Assembly (NCBI GenBank): GCA_949282265.1 | Contig: CASDOZ010000008.1 | Location: 42,095 to 106,094 of the forward strand | Direction of reading: 5' to 3' | From: an uncultured Bacteroidales bacterium | Lineage (GTDB): Bacteria; Bacteroidota; Bacteroidia; Bacteroidales; Paludibacteraceae | Length of the DNA: 64,000 nt | Part shown: positions 28,297 to 38,645 of the stretch, piece after piece | How positions within the stretch are numbered: position 1 is the first letter of the stretch | Layout of the letters: every line of letters begins with the position of its first letter | The notes under the pieces: model-generated | Told to the model about the DNA's origin: nothing | Database searches by the model: none | Seen by the model: the letters and a program-made list of their open reading frames with translations, nothing else | Translations under genes and position numbers: made by a program

Positions 28297-28327
28297 TTGT
28301 TTTTCACGCAAATAATGACTACTTTTG
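28297..28327 (+). promoter_or_regulatory. tyrS promoter
   Basis: TTG (28297-28299), a 20-nt spacer and TACTTTTG (28320-28327) match the Bacteroidota sigma-ABfr consensus. The expected transcript start is about 95 bp before the tyrS start codon, which leaves a leader with an imperfect GCGGGTAC/GTACCTGC stem. Confidence 0.78.
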
Positions 28328-28429
28328 CGCGGTTTTCCGAGAAGGCGGGTACAAAGCCGTTTTTCCCGTACCTGCGGGACGGATAACAACATATTTTATA
28401 AAATACAATTATCATTTATCAAAGAACTG

Positions 28430-29725
28430 ATGGCAGATTTTATTGAAGAATTGAGATGGCGCGGCATGTTGCACGACATCATGCCCGGCACGGAAGAACA
28501 ACTGGCCAAGGAAATGACCACGGCCTACCTGGGCATAGACCCGACAGCGGACTCGCTGCATATCGGGCACTTGTGCGGCGTGATGATACTCCGCCACTTC
28601 CAACGCTGCGGCCACAAGCCCATCGCCCTCGTGGGCGGCGCCACCGGCATGATTGGCGACCCATCGGGCAAATCGGCCGAGCGCAACCTGCTCGACGAGG
28701 AAACCCTGCGCCACAACCAGGCCTGCATCAAAAAGCAGCTCGAAAAATTTCTCGATTTCAACAGCGACGCGCCGAACGCCGCTGAACTGGTAAACAACTA
28801 CGATTGGATGAAGGACTTCACGTTCCTAGACTTTGCCCGCGAAGTAGGCAAGCACATCACCGTGAACTACATGATGGCCAAGGACAGTGTAAAGAAACGC
28901 CTCAACGGCGAAGCACGCGACGGGCTGTCGTTCACCGAGTTCACCTACCAGCTCCTGCAAGGCTACGACTTCCTGCACTTGTACGAGACCAAGGGCTGCA
29001 AGTTGCAGATGGGCGGTTCAGACCAGTGGGGCAACATAACCACCGGCGCCGAGCTTATCCGCCGCACCAACGGCGGCGAAGTATTTGCTTTGACTTGCCC
29101 GCTCATTACCAAGGCCGACGGTGGCAAATTCGGAAAAACGGAGAGCGGCAACGTATGGCTCGACAAACGCTACACCAGCTCCTACAAGTTCTACCAGTTC
29201 TGGCTCAATGTCAGCGACGCAGACGCGGCACGCTACATCAAGATATTCACCTCCATAGGCCGCGAGGAAATAGAAGCCCTGATTGCGGAACACGAACAGG
29301 CACCGCACCTGCGCACGTTGCAAAAACGCCTAGCCAAGGAAGTAACCATCATGGTGCACTCCGAAGCCGACTACAATGCCGCCGTGGAAGCATCAGGCAT
29401 ACTGTTCGGCAACGCCACCTCCGAAACACTCAGAAAGATTGACGAGGACACCTTGCTGGCCGTATTCGAAGGCGTGCCCCAATTCACCGTGGCGCGCACC
29501 GAGTTTGAGGCCGGCATCCGCCCGCTCGACCTGCTGACCGAAAAAACGCAGATTTTCCCCTCCAAGGGGGAAGCCCGCAAGACCATACAGGCCGGAGGCG
29601 TCAGCATAAATAAGGAAAAGCTAGTCGATACGGAAAGCCCCATTACGGCAAATGCACTGCTCAACGGCAAATATATACTCGTGCAGAAAGGCAAGAAAAA
29701 CTACTTCCTCATACGCACAGAATAG
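28430..29725 (+). CDS. tyrS: Tyrosyl-tRNA synthetase
   Basis: This is a 431-residue class I synthetase that charges tRNA-Tyr. The HIGH-type motif is DSLHIGHL near residue 41, tyrosine-site residues are in [12 protein letters not shown] and [10 protein letters not shown], and the KMSKS-type loop is KFGKTESG near residue 229. A C-terminal S4-like RNA-binding domain ends the protein ([15 protein letters not shown]). I start at the Met at 28430 ([14 protein letters not shown]); the frame is open upstream through the promoter. A strong terminator follows. Confidence 0.97.
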   Translation: MADFIEELRWRGMLHDIMPGTEEQLAKEMTTAYLGIDPTADSLHIGHLCGVMILRHFQRCGHKPIALVGGATGMIGDPSGKSAERNLLDEETLRHNQACIKKQLEKFLDFNSDAPNAAELVNNYDWMKDFTFLDFAREVGKHITVNYMMAKDSVKKRLNGEARDGLSFTEFTYQLLQGYDFLHLYETKGCKLQMGGSDQWGNITTGAELIRRTNGGEVFALTCPLITKADGGKFGKTESGNVWLDKRYTSSYKFYQFWLNVSDADAARYIKIFTSIGREEIEALIAEHEQAPHLRTLQKRLAKEVTIMVHSEADYNAAVEASGILFGNATSETLRKIDEDTLLAVFEGVPQFTVARTEFEAGIRPLDLLTEKTQIFPSKGEARKTIQAGGVSINKEKLVDTESPITANALLNGKYILVQKGKKNYFLIRTE

Positions 29726-29735
29726 GTACGGCAAC

Positions 29736-29775
29736 GGCGGTCGGACGGATTATCGTCCGGCCGCCGGCTGTTTTT
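29736..29775 (+). terminator. tyrS terminator
   Basis: A 12-bp stem (29736-29747 with 29754-29765, one G-U pair) has a 6-nt loop and is followed after a few bases by TTTTT at 29771-29775. It starts 11 bp after the tyrS stop. Confidence 0.82.
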
Positions 29776-29819
29776 ACAGAAAAACAAGACAAACACACAC
29801 AAATTACACGGAATTTGAC

Positions 29820-29827
29820 TACCTTTG
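29820..29827 (+). promoter_or_regulatory. -7 box of the prs promoter
   Basis: TACCTTTG lies 40 bp before the prs start and after the tyrS terminator. The -33 region (AAACACACAC) does not contain the usual TTG, so this is a partial match. Confidence 0.6.
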
Positions 29828-29866
29828 CGCTGTAGTCTATTCTACGAAACTCAACAAAAAAACAAT

Positions 29867-30811
29867 ATGTCAACACAAACCCAACCCTTCAAAGTCTTTT
29901 CGGGTACGAACAGTACCTATCTGGCCGAAAAAATCTGCCAGAAACTCGGATGCCCGTTAGGGAACCGCATCATCCAACATTTTTCCGACGGCGAGTTTGC
30001 CGTATCCTACGAAGAGTCCATCAGGGGACAATACGTTTACCTGGTGCAGTCCACATTCCCCAACTCCGACAACCTGATGGAGCTGCTTCTGATGATTGAT
30101 GCCGCCAAACGCGCATCGGCCTACAAGATTGCAGCCGTCATACCCTACTTTGGATGGGCAAGGCAGGACCGCAAGGACAAACCCCGCGTGTCCATAGGCG
30201 CCAAGTTGATTGCGGACATGCTCCAAGTGGCCGGCGTGGATCGTGTGCTCACCATGGATCTGCATGCCGACCAAATACAGGGATTCTTCGACATTCCAGT
30301 GGACCACCTGTACGCCTCCACCATTTTCCTGCCCTACATCAAGTCGCTCCACCTGGACGACCTCGTGGTAGCTTCGCCCGATGTAGGCGGTTCCAAGCGC
30401 GTGGGGACCTACTCCAAGTTCCTGGAAGTGCCCATGGTGCTCTGCCACAAGACACGTGAAAAAGCCAACGTCGTGGGCGAGATGCGCATCATCGGCGATG
30501 TGGCCGGAAAGAACGTCATCATCATGGACGACATGGCCGATACCGCCGGAACACTCTGCAAGGCCGCCAATCTGATGATGGAAAAAGGCGCCAAAAGCGT
30601 GCGCGCCATCGTGTCGCATGGCGTCATGTCAGGCAAAGCCTGCGAAAACATCATGAACTCATCGCTGGAAAGCCTTGTATTCACCGATTCCATACCGTTC
30701 GACACGGCGCGCTGCCCCAAAGTCAAGGTGCTCTCCATTGCCGACATGTTCGCGGACACCATCATGCGCATACAGGAGCACAAGTCCATCAGCGAGCAAT
30801 ACCTGATTTAA
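29867..30811 (+). CDS. prs: Ribose-phosphate pyrophosphokinase
   Basis: This is a 314-residue PRPP synthase that makes 5-phosphoribosyl diphosphate for nucleotide, His and Trp synthesis. Visible features are GRIIQHFSDGE-type N-terminus (NRIIQHFSDGEFAVSYEESI), the catalytic PYFGWARQDRKDKPR flexible loop, the metal and ribose-phosphate site LTMDLHADQIQGFF, and the PRPP loop VIIMDDMADTAGT. I start at the Met at 29867 (MSTQTQPFKVFSG), which fits family length and the promoter; an earlier Met adds 14 residues. A hairpin terminator follows. Confidence 0.96.
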   Translation: MSTQTQPFKVFSGTNSTYLAEKICQKLGCPLGNRIIQHFSDGEFAVSYEESIRGQYVYLVQSTFPNSDNLMELLLMIDAAKRASAYKIAAVIPYFGWARQDRKDKPRVSIGAKLIADMLQVAGVDRVLTMDLHADQIQGFFDIPVDHLYASTIFLPYIKSLHLDDLVVASPDVGGSKRVGTYSKFLEVPMVLCHKTREKANVVGEMRIIGDVAGKNVIIMDDMADTAGTLCKAANLMMEKGAKSVRAIVSHGVMSGKACENIMNSSLESLVFTDSIPFDTARCPKVKVLSIADMFADTIMRIQEHKSISEQYLI

Positions 30812-30833
30812 ACAACAGGTAACTACATAACCG

Positions 30834-30872
30834 CGCCGGACAAGGGACACCAATCCCGTCCGGCGTTTTTTT
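30834..30872 (+). terminator. prs terminator
   Basis: CGCCGGAC (30834-30841) pairs with GTCCGGCG (30858-30865); an inner GGGA/TCCC pair extends the stem, and seven T residues follow (30866-30872). The convergent CDF gene ends at 30994. Confidence 0.88.
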
Positions 30873-30993
30873 GTGCCCTGCAGTGTCGCCCCTCTCCCTC
30901 ACGTTTGTTCCATTATACGGGCGCAAGAAATGGCAACTGCAGCACAACCGCGAGAACGGTACAGCAACAACGGACAGACAGCCCGCCCTGCCG

Positions 30994-31899
30994 TTACTTG
31001 ATAGGTTCTATGTGGATAATCACCTGCGTGCGGGGGCCGTACTTGCGTTTGAGGCGTTTCTCTATGGCCACGGTGGCATCGTGCGAGCGGCTTACCGTGG
31101 TCTGCCCATCCATGCGCACATGCACCTCAATGGATATGCCCGAACCAATGCGGCGTGTTTTCAGGTTGTGGGGGTCGCTCAGCAGGCTGTCTTCCATAAT
31201 CAGGTCAAGGATTTCGCGCTCCTGCTCCTTGGGAAGCGAGCTGTCAAGCAGTTCGTTCAGCCCCGGCACCACCAAGTCATAGGCCACCTTGCCAATCATC
31301 AGGCTGACAATGACAGCCGCTATGGGGTCAAGCACGCACCATTTATCGCCCAGCAGGTAGGCGCCCCCGATGCCGATGAGCGTGCCAATGGACGAGAACG
31401 CATCGCTGCGGTGATGCCATGCGTTGGCTTTCAGCACCGGCGAATCAGTCTTGCGCGCCACACGGATGGTGTAACGGTAGAGCCATTCCTTGGCCAGAAT
31501 GCTCACAAGGCCGGCTATCACGGCAACCAAGCCCGGGCGCGGAATGGTAAAGCCCTTGATGACCTTGCCAATCATCTCAACGCTGTTGATAAAAATACTG
31601 ACCGCCACGGCCAGCAAGGCCATGCCAATAATAATAGTACCCAAAGTTTCAAACTTGCCATGGCCATAGTCATGCCCTTCGTCCTTGGGCTTCGCCGATA
31701 TTTTCACAAACACGATAACCACCAAATCCGTAGCAAAATCGGACAAGGTATGCACACCATCGGCAATCATGGCACTGCTTCGGCCGAAAAATCCGGCCAA
31801 CAATTTGGCCACGGCCAGAAACAGGTTGACAAAAAAACCGAACCACGTAACCTTATAAATGATTTTCTCACGCTGGGTGTTTACTTCCTCTTTCATCAT
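30994..31899 (-). CDS. Cation diffusion facilitator (CDF) metal transporter
   Basis: This is a 301-residue metal/proton antiporter of the CDF family. About six membrane helices are seen in the first ~200 residues. Metal-site motifs are HTLSDFATD in TM2 and HHRSDAFSS in TM5, and a cytoplasmic C-terminal domain follows (GISIEVHVRMDGQTTVSRSHD). The exact metal cannot be assigned; the TM2 and TM5 HxxxD pairs are typical of Zn/Fe/Cd transporters. It starts inside the end of the preceding dehydrogenase gene (32-bp overlap). Two adjacent Met codons (31899, 31896) are possible starts. Confidence 0.93.
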   Translation of the reverse strand: MMKEEVNTQREKIIYKVTWFGFFVNLFLAVAKLLAGFFGRSSAMIADGVHTLSDFATDLVVIVFVKISAKPKDEGHDYGHGKFETLGTIIIGMALLAVAVSIFINSVEMIGKVIKGFTIPRPGLVAVIAGLVSILAKEWLYRYTIRVARKTDSPVLKANAWHHRSDAFSSIGTLIGIGGAYLLGDKWCVLDPIAAVIVSLMIGKVAYDLVVPGLNELLDSSLPKEQEREILDLIMEDSLLSDPHNLKTRRIGSGISIEVHVRMDGQTTVSRSHDATVAIEKRLKRKYGPRTQVIIHIEPIK

Positions 31900-34660
31900 G
31901 TTCTTGTTGTTTTTTAGGTTTACTTACTTTATTCACCAGGTAGGCAATGCTCATGAACGGGATACCGGAATTGGTACGCAATCCTATCTCGCATGTCCGG
32001 CTGTTGCTGTATCCTGCAACGGCGTGAGCCTGTTGCACCTGCGGACGCAGCTTGCGCAACGCCCATCGGTTCAGTTCCGGCTCAAAAAATCCTTTGTCGC
32101 CCGCAAAGCCGCAACAACCTATCTCCTCCGGCACGAGGACATTTTCGGCACACAAGCGTGCCACCTTTATCAAAGTCGGTTTCAGCCCCATCTTGATGGT
32201 CGAACAGGTGGCGTGTATCGTAATCGTTTCCTTAATGGGCGTAATGTAGAGCTTGTCAAGCAGAAATTTATCGATAAACTCGACCGGCTCGTACAACTGC
32301 AAGTTTTCCATGCAGCGGCGCATACGGTACAAGCACGGGCTTTGGTCGCACAGCACAGGATACTTGCCACGCTGGCTGGCCTTATAGAGCGCCAGTTCCA
32401 AATCGGCGGCCTTGCCGTCAGCCGTTCCCGGCATACCTTTGCTCTCCCAAATCATGCCGCAGCACAGGTTTTCCATGCCTTCCGGGAAAATCACCTCGTA
32501 ACCGGCCTTTTGCAGCAACTCCGTCATCTCGAACATCAACGGCTGCTTGACGGAGTCGCCGGGACTAACGCCCATGGCTCGGTTGATGCAGCTCGGGAAA
32601 TAGACCACTTTCAAGTCGGACGGCCTTGTTTTGGGCAGTTTCCGGCTTTTGGGTTTGGGCATGGCCGCTGTCCACAAGGGGAAATTGCCTGCCGTAATGA
32701 AACGCACCAGCCGCGTGCCCCAGGTCATCAGGCGGTTGCCCAACACGCTGCGCATCGCGGCGCCTATGCCCAGCACCATCCGGATGCCCGCAACAAAAGC
32801 GGAAAAGTCATGCGCGGTAACCCATGCCATATACAGGTGCATCCTGCCGTGCTTCTTTTCACGCAACACATGGATATATTCACCCGTATTGATGCCGATG
32901 GGGCACGACATGGCGCACAAGCCATCGCCGGCACATAACTGTTCGCCCACACGGCGGAACTCACGTTGCAAAGCACGCAAGCGCGCAGGATCTTCGCCAG
33001 TCTGGCGCAGGCGGGCTATCTCGCGTTGCACCACGATGCGTTGCCTCGACGACAACGCGAAACCGCAACTCACGCAATTGACCTCACAGAAACCGCACTC
33101 AATGCATCTGTCCACCAACGGATGCAGGGCTGGCAACGGTTTGATATGCCGCAAATGCGACTCGGGGTCCTCATTGAAAATGACATCCGGGTTCAGTATG
33201 TTTTCCGGGTCGAAAAGTTGTTTCACATCCTGCATCAGGCGGTAGGCGGCATCGCCCCACTCGCGACGCACGAACGGTGCCATATTGCGCCCCGTACCAT
33301 GCTCCGCCTTCAACGAACCGTGATATTTGTCCACCACCATATCCATCACTTCGGCCATCATCCGGCGATAACGCTCCACCTCCTCGGACGTATCAAAACG
33401 CTGGTTCAGCACAAAATGGTAGTTGCCTTCCAAGGCATGGCCGTATATCACGGCATCATCATAACCATTACGGGCCAGCAGTTGCTGCAAATCTTCGGTC
33501 GCATCTTCCAAGCAATCAATCGGGAAAGCCACATCCTCAATCAGGCAGGTCGTCCCAACCGGGCGCATACTGCCCACAGCAGGAAATATGCCCGAGCGCA
33601 TCGCCCAATATTTGCCGTATTCATCCGGATTTTCCGTGAAACGATATGGCCTGCACAGTTCAAAACGGTCGATGGTGGCAGACACTTCAGCTATCTTGTC
33701 CCTCAATACTCCAACATCGGGTGCCTCCACCTTAACCAGCAGCGCGGAAGCTGTTTCCGGCAGTCCCTGCAATTCCTCAAATTGGCTCTCGACAGCAGAC
33801 AAAGCCTTGCGGTCGAAAAACTCCGCGGCTGCCACTGTCGTCTTGTCCAATGCCATGACCGTCCGGCAAGCCGTGCGTGTATCGGCAAAAAAAAGCATGG
33901 CACTCGCCGTACACGGCATCAAAACGCCGGTGCGCATCACCACCTCCGACACGAAGGCCAGCGTCCCCTCCGAACCAACCAGCAAATGCGCTATGATATC
34001 GAACGGATCGGAATAGAGAACAAACGGATGGATATTCAGGCCGGTTACATTCTTAATGCGGTATTTCTGCCGGATAAGTTCTGCCAGTTCCTTGTCGGCC
34101 AACGTGCGGTCGCGCAACTCCTGTATGCGCCGGACAAAATCGGGATGCGTGGTAAGAAAAGAAGCCTTGCTGCTTTCGTCTCCCGTGTCAAGGACAGTGC
34201 CGTCAGGCAACATCAGCCGCGCCGATTCCAACATCCGCGAACTGTTGGCATGAGTACCGCAACTCATGCCGGAAGCGTTGTTCATCACAATGCCGCCCAC
34301 CATGGCCGACTTGATGGAAGCCGGATCGGGCGTAAATTTGCGTCCGTAAGGTTTCAGTATCTCATTGACCCGCTCGCCGATTATGCCGGGCTGCAAACGG
34401 ACAAACGAACTGCCATCCAACACCTCGTATTTTTCCCACTTCTTCCCGACCACCAGCAAAATGGAGTCGCTAATAGCTTGTCCTGAAAGGCTCGTCCCCG
34501 CTGCCCGGAACGTAATGGTTTTACGATTGGCGCGCGCGTATGCAAACGCATCCGCCACTTCCTGCTCCGTCGCAGGATGCAATACGGTTTCGGGCAACAA
34601 TCGGTAAAACCCGGCATCCGTGCCCCAAGCCAACTTCTGAAGTTCAGTCGTCTTATTCAT
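31868..34660 (-). CDS. FAD-linked dehydrogenase fused to Fe-S/CCG module (GlcD-GlpC type)
   Basis: This is a 930-residue fusion. Residues ~20-230 are an FAD-binding PCMH domain (FRAAGTSLSGQAISD, GGIVMNNASGMSCG), and residues ~240-490 an FAD-oxidase C-terminal domain (HALEGNYHFVLN, KAEHGTGRNMAPFVRREWG). Next come two ferredoxin-type clusters (CIECGFCEVNCVSCG, CAGDGLCAMSCPIG) and C-terminal CCG motifs (CCGMIWESKG, CCGFAGDKGF). It probably oxidises a 2-hydroxyacid such as D-lactate or D-2-hydroxyglutarate and passes electrons to the quinone pool; the substrate is not provable here. It overlaps namZ by 8 bp and the CDF gene by 32 bp. Confidence 0.9.
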   Translation of the reverse strand: MNKTTELQKLAWGTDAGFYRLLPETVLHPATEQEVADAFAYARANRKTITFRAAGTSLSGQAISDSILLVVGKKWEKYEVLDGSSFVRLQPGIIGERVNEILKPYGRKFTPDPASIKSAMVGGIVMNNASGMSCGTHANSSRMLESARLMLPDGTVLDTGDESSKASFLTTHPDFVRRIQELRDRTLADKELAELIRQKYRIKNVTGLNIHPFVLYSDPFDIIAHLLVGSEGTLAFVSEVVMRTGVLMPCTASAMLFFADTRTACRTVMALDKTTVAAAEFFDRKALSAVESQFEELQGLPETASALLVKVEAPDVGVLRDKIAEVSATIDRFELCRPYRFTENPDEYGKYWAMRSGIFPAVGSMRPVGTTCLIEDVAFPIDCLEDATEDLQQLLARNGYDDAVIYGHALEGNYHFVLNQRFDTSEEVERYRRMMAEVMDMVVDKYHGSLKAEHGTGRNMAPFVRREWGDAAYRLMQDVKQLFDPENILNPDVIFNEDPESHLRHIKPLPALHPLVDRCIECGFCEVNCVSCGFALSSRQRIVVQREIARLRQTGEDPARLRALQREFRRVGEQLCAGDGLCAMSCPIGINTGEYIHVLREKKHGRMHLYMAWVTAHDFSAFVAGIRMVLGIGAAMRSVLGNRLMTWGTRLVRFITAGNFPLWTAAMPKPKSRKLPKTRPSDLKVVYFPSCINRAMGVSPGDSVKQPLMFEMTELLQKAGYEVIFPEGMENLCCGMIWESKGMPGTADGKAADLELALYKASQRGKYPVLCDQSPCLYRMRRCMENLQLYEPVEFIDKFLLDKLYITPIKETITIHATCSTIKMGLKPTLIKVARLCAENVLVPEEIGCCGFAGDKGFFEPELNRWALRKLRPQVQQAHAVAGYSNSRTCEIGLRTNSGIPFMSIAYLVNKVSKPKKQQEHDERGSKHPA

Positions 34661-35885
34661 ACAAATAATACTTACCTGACAAAGCCCGGTAAGCCTCTAC
34701 ATCTTTGTACCAGAAATCCCGTATATCTTCAAAATCATAGTTTTCCGCAAATTTCAAACGGACAAAATCGCTGCCGCACACTTTGTCGAACATGGCGAAA
34801 CGTCCCGCATCGGCATGTGCGAACACGGCCTTGTCCGGATAAAGCCTGTACAATTCCTGCATAATCAGGAACTGCACTTCCGACAAGCGTGCTGCCGCAT
34901 AATCCAAGATATGTATCTGCACACCCTGCGACTGTTTGCCTGCATCGACGGCATAAAACGGCTTGAAATAAATCGGGCGGAACTCCAGCCCCGGCAACTG
35001 CAAGGCATTCATGGCAGCAGCCAGCTTGTCCGCATCCATCCACGGCGCGCCGACCATCTGGAAAGGCAGGGTGTAGCCCACACCGATGGACACATAGCTC
35101 AATTCGCCCAAGATTCCCGTCATCGGATAAAAGAAAGCCGAATGTTTATGCGGAATGTGCGGCGACGCGACAATCCATTCCAGGCCAGTGTCTTCCCACG
35201 TCATGGAGCGTTTCCAGCCCTCCATCGGCACCACAGTCAGCTTGCAGGGTTTCCCGAGCATTTGCTCGCCGTTCAGCATCAAGGCCAATTCGCCGCAGGT
35301 CTGGGCATACACATAGGGTATCTTGAACTGGCTGACAAAGGAGATAAAACCATCTTCCACAATGTTCCCCTCGATTTTCAGGCCGCCAAGCGGATTCGGC
35401 CTGTCCAGCACCACAAATTCAATATCCTGTTCGGCAGCGGCCTGCATGGCTAACCCCATCGTGCTGATATACGTGAACGACCTGCAACCTATGTCCTGGA
35501 TATCATACACCAGCACATCCAAGCCGGCAAGCATTTCAGGGGTCGGCTTACGTGTCTTGCCATAGAGTGAAAATACAGGCAAACCCGTTTTCTCATCCAC
35601 CGCACCATCCACTTTATCACCAGCATGTGCATTGCCGCGCACACCATGCTCCGGCCCGAACAAACGGACCAGTTCCACATTGGGTGCTTCGTACAAAATA
35701 TCAATCGTGGAACGTAAACGGCTGTCCACGCCAGTCGGGTTTGTAATAAGCCCTACTTTCTTGCCTTCCAGCAAGGCGAAATCCTGCGAGCGCAAAACTT
35801 CTATACCAGTTTTTACAGGCTGCGAGAAAACACTGCCTATCGTACTGAGGCATAAAACGGCATACAAAATAAGATATCGTTTCAT
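34653..35885 (-). CDS. Exo-beta-N-acetylmuramidase NamZ-like (DUF1343)
   Basis: This is a 410-residue exported protein with a signal peptide (MKRYLILYAVLCLSTIGSVFS). DUF1343 features are KVGLITNPTGVDS, FGPEHGVRGNAHAGD, VYDIQDIGCRSFTYISTM and VLDRPNPLGG. Members of this family remove terminal MurNAc from peptidoglycan fragments (NamZ, GH171), so it likely serves cell-wall recycling in the periplasm. It is the first gene of an overlapping three-gene run with the FAD dehydrogenase and CDF genes. Confidence 0.9.
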   Translation of the reverse strand: MKRYLILYAVLCLSTIGSVFSQPVKTGIEVLRSQDFALLEGKKVGLITNPTGVDSRLRSTIDILYEAPNVELVRLFGPEHGVRGNAHAGDKVDGAVDEKTGLPVFSLYGKTRKPTPEMLAGLDVLVYDIQDIGCRSFTYISTMGLAMQAAAEQDIEFVVLDRPNPLGGLKIEGNIVEDGFISFVSQFKIPYVYAQTCGELALMLNGEQMLGKPCKLTVVPMEGWKRSMTWEDTGLEWIVASPHIPHKHSAFFYPMTGILGELSYVSIGVGYTLPFQMVGAPWMDADKLAAAMNALQLPGLEFRPIYFKPFYAVDAGKQSQGVQIHILDYAAARLSEVQFLIMQELYRLYPDKAVFAHADAGRFAMFDKVCGSDFVRLKFAENYDFEDIRDFWYKDVEAYRALSGKYYLYE

Positions 35886-35911
35886 ATATGCAAAATTAAC
35901 AAGCTATGGCA

Positions 35912-35919
35912 CAAAGGTA
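35912..35919 (-). promoter_or_regulatory. -7 box upstream of namZ
   Basis: TACCTTTG on the minus strand lies 27 bp before the namZ start and downstream of the rplQ terminator, so the three-gene run starts its own transcript. The nearest TTG is 24 nt upstream, longer than the usual 20. Confidence 0.55.
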
Positions 35920-35971
35920 ATACAAAAAAAAGGAAAAACTGCGCAACAAAGACATTTCTTTCCCACAAGAC

Positions 35972-36011
35972 AAAAAAAATAAAGATTAGCCCCGTTTTGG
36001 GACTAATCTTT
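35972..36011 (-). terminator. Terminator of the ribosomal protein operon
   Basis: AAAGATTAG-CCC and GGG-CTAATCTTT arms (35981-36011, minus-strand stem with an unpaired base and a short A-rich loop) are followed on the minus strand by a T-run (35972-35979). It lies 24 bp after the rplQ stop and ends the long cluster. Confidence 0.88.
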
Positions 36012-36034
36012 ATCCATATACATTTCTGCGTAAT

Positions 36035-36553
36035 TTATTCAGCTGCTTTTTCTTCCTGGGCAGGAGCTTCCGTTGCAGGTGCTTCTTCGGCTGCTGCCAC
36101 CGGTTCTGCGGCCGTTTCAGCAGTAGCTGCGGCCTTTCTGGAAGAACGGCGCGTACGTGCCGCTTTCTTGGGCGCTTTGTCTTTCAACATGTTTTCGTTG
36201 TAATCAACAAGCTCAATAATACACATTTCAGCAGCATCTCCCAAACGGAAACCTGTACGCAGGATACGTGTATATCCACCCGGACGGTCGGCTATCTTGA
36301 CTGCCACATCGCGGAACAATTCGGTTACAACCGTTTTGTCTTTCAAATGGCTGAATACCAAACGGCGCGAAGCGGTCGTATCTTCTTTGGCTTTTGTCAG
36401 CAAGGGTTCAACATATACTCTCAGGGCCTTGGCTTTTGCCAACGTGGTGGAAATACGCTTGTGTTTGATAAGCGAACATGCCATATTGGACAGCATAGCC
36501 TTGCGATGCGAAGCTGTTCTTCCCAGATGATTGAATTTCTTATTGTGTCTCAT
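36035..36553 (-). CDS. rplQ: 50S ribosomal protein L17
   Basis: This is a 172-residue protein. The L17 core occupies residues 1-~120 ([38 protein letters not shown]). The last ~45 residues are an Ala/Glu/Pro-rich tail with an early basic patch ([14 protein letters not shown]) that E. coli L17 (127 residues) lacks; such tails are common in Bacteroidota. It is the last gene of the cluster, 5 bp after rpoA. Confidence 0.97.
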   Translation of the reverse strand: MRHNKKFNHLGRTASHRKAMLSNMACSLIKHKRISTTLAKAKALRVYVEPLLTKAKEDTTASRRLVFSHLKDKTVVTELFRDVAVKIADRPGGYTRILRTGFRLGDAAEMCIIELVDYNENMLKDKAPKKAARTRRSSRKAAATAETAAEPVAAAEEAPATEAPAQEEKAAE

Positions 36554-36558
36554 TGTTT

Positions 36559-37560
36559 TTATTCCTTATCTTTTTTATCTAATTTATATTTTGAAACATC
36601 CATACCGAAAGACAAATTGTTCTTTTCCAATGTTTCATCTAACTCCGTGAGGGATTTCTTGCCGAAGTTACGGAACTTCAACAAATCGTTGCGGTTGTAG
36701 GAAACCAATTGCCCCAATGTTTCCACATCGGCAGCTTTCAGGCAGTTCAACGCGCGCACCGACAAATCCATATCTACCAACCGTTGGTTCAGCAGTTGAC
36801 GCATACGCAAGATTTCTTCGTCGTAACTTTCCGTATGTTCCTTTTCCGATTGTTCCAGCACAATTTTTTCGTCTGAGAAAAGCATGAAGTGGAAAATCAG
36901 AATTTTCGCGGCTTCTTTCAACGCATCTTTCGGATGTATGGAACCATCGGTTTCGATTTCAAGCACGAGCTTTTCGTAATCAGTAACCTGTTCTACACGA
37001 TAGTTCTCAATAGAATACTTGACATTCCTGATAGGAGTGAATATCGCATCGATAGGAATGACATTCACATCCGCATTAGGTACCCTATTTTCATCCGAAG
37101 GTACATATCCTCTGCCTTTGTTTATCGTCAGTTCGATCTGAAAACTTGCCTCCGAATCCATACTGCAAATCACCAACTCCGGATTCAAGACCTCGAACGC
37201 GGTCAAATGTTTGCCAATATCTCCCGCTTTAAATTCGGTGGTGCCTGAAACAACGATAGATACCTTTTCGTTATCCACGTCTTCCGTCAGGTGTTTGAAA
37301 CGAACTTGTTTCAAATTAAGAATAATGTTTGTCACATCATCGATTACGCCGGGAATGGTTGCATATTCGTGCTCCACACCGTCAATTTTGATAGATGTAA
37401 TGGCAAATCCTTCCAACGAAGACAACAAGATACGACGCAAGGCATTACCTATCGTAATACCGTAACCAGGTTCGAGAGGACGGAATTCAAAGGTTCCCTT
37501 GAACGGAGTCGACTCCACCATGATTACTTTTTCTGGTTTTTGAAATGCTAATATTGCCAT
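36559..37560 (-). CDS. rpoA: RNA polymerase alpha subunit
   Basis: This is a 333-residue protein. The N-terminal assembly domain shows [22 protein letters not shown], and the C-terminal alphaCTD shows [23 protein letters not shown] and [15 protein letters not shown]. The domain contacts promoters and activators. Length and order (rpsD-rpoA-rplQ) are canonical. Confidence 0.98.
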   Translation of the reverse strand: MAILAFQKPEKVIMVESTPFKGTFEFRPLEPGYGITIGNALRRILLSSLEGFAITSIKIDGVEHEYATIPGVIDDVTNIILNLKQVRFKHLTEDVDNEKVSIVVSGTTEFKAGDIGKHLTAFEVLNPELVICSMDSEASFQIELTINKGRGYVPSDENRVPNADVNVIPIDAIFTPIRNVKYSIENYRVEQVTDYEKLVLEIETDGSIHPKDALKEAAKILIFHFMLFSDEKIVLEQSEKEHTESYDEEILRMRQLLNQRLVDMDLSVRALNCLKAADVETLGQLVSYNRNDLLKFRNFGKKSLTELDETLEKNNLSFGMDVSKYKLDKKDKE

Positions 37561-37571
37561 GGATTCATTTA

Positions 37572-38177
37572 TTATTTAGAATACAATTCAACGATCAGTT
37601 GTTCTTTGATATTTTCCGGAATATCTTCACGTTCCGGAAGGTGCAGGAATTTTCCCGATAAAGAGGATTCATTCCATTCTATCCATGGGAACTTGCTGTG
37701 GTTGTAACCGTTCAACGATGCTGCAATTACTTCCAACGATTTGGATTTCTCGCGTACGCCGACAACTTGTCCGGGTTTAACTTGGCAGGAAGGAATATTC
37801 ACCACCTTTCCATCCAAGACAATGTGCCTGTGGCTAACCAGCTGGCGCGCTGCCGCACGTGTCGGGGCAATACCCATACGATAAACGACATTGTCCAAAC
37901 GCGATTCCAAAAGTTGGAGCAGAATTGCACCCGTAATACCTTTGCTGCGCTGGGCTTTTTCAAACAGGATACGGAACTGTCTTTCCAATACCCCGTACGT
38001 ATATTTGGCTTTCTGCTTCTCGCGCAACTGAACGGCATATTCCGACATTTTTTTTCTGCGGTTCAATCCGTGTTGTCCGGGAGGATAATTCTTTTTTGCC
38101 AAAACTTTATCCGGTCCATAAATAGGTTCGCCGAACTTACGGGCGATTTTTGTCTTAGGTCCAATATATCTTGCCAT
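37572..38177 (-). CDS. rpsD: 30S ribosomal protein S4
   Basis: This is a 201-residue primary 16S rRNA-binding protein. It begins [18 protein letters not shown] with no zinc-binding cysteine cluster in the N-terminal region, and contains an S4 RNA-binding domain ([21 protein letters not shown]). It lies between rpsK and rpoA. Confidence 0.98.
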   Translation of the reverse strand: MARYIGPKTKIARKFGEPIYGPDKVLAKKNYPPGQHGLNRRKKMSEYAVQLREKQKAKYTYGVLERQFRILFEKAQRSKGITGAILLQLLESRLDNVVYRMGIAPTRAAARQLVSHRHIVLDGKVVNIPSCQVKPGQVVGVREKSKSLEVIAASLNGYNHSKFPWIEWNESSLSGKFLHLPEREDIPENIKEQLIVELYSK

Positions 38178-38207
38178 TTTTCCTTGAATTTAAAAATTGT
38201 TGAACGA

Positions 38208-38597
38208 TTATACTCTTCTGCGTTTTGGAGGACGGCAACCGTTATGTGGAAGCGGTGTAACATCTACTATCTCCGTAACCTCGATACCTGCACCGTGGCA
38301 AGTACGGATAGCTGATTCACGACCGTTACCCGGACCTTTTACATACGCTTTTACTTTTCTCAGACCGAGGTCATAAGCCACTTTTGCACAATCCTGGGCG
38401 GCCATTTGGGCTGCATAGGGAGTGTTTTTCTTCGACCCGCGGAATCCCATTTTTCCTGCCGACGACCAAGAAATCACCTGGCCATCACCATTTGCTATGG
38501 TAACAATAACGTTGTTGAAAGAAGAATATACGTGCAGTTGGCCGACACCATCTACTTTAACAACTCTTTTCTTGGCTGCTACTGTTTTCTTTGCCAT
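38208..38597 (-). CDS. rpsK: 30S ribosomal protein S11
   Basis: This is a 129-residue platform protein with [33 protein letters not shown] and the C-terminal [15 protein letters not shown]. It follows rpsM by 48 bp. Confidence 0.98.
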   Translation of the reverse strand: MAKKTVAAKKRVVKVDGVGQLHVYSSFNNVIVTIANGDGQVISWSSAGKMGFRGSKKNTPYAAQMAAQDCAKVAYDLGLRKVKAYVKGPGNGRESAIRTCHGAGIEVTEIVDVTPLPHNGCRPPKRRRV

Positions 38598-38645
38598 AAT
38601 TCAAATTCTATTTTTTTGCTTCTAAAATCCGCAAACAGTTATTTT

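Noticed and set aside
32966-34486. Long plus-strand frame (506 codons) opposite the FAD/Fe-S dehydrogenase
   Set aside because: Shadow of a GC-rich coding region; the opposite strand has full, recognisable domains.
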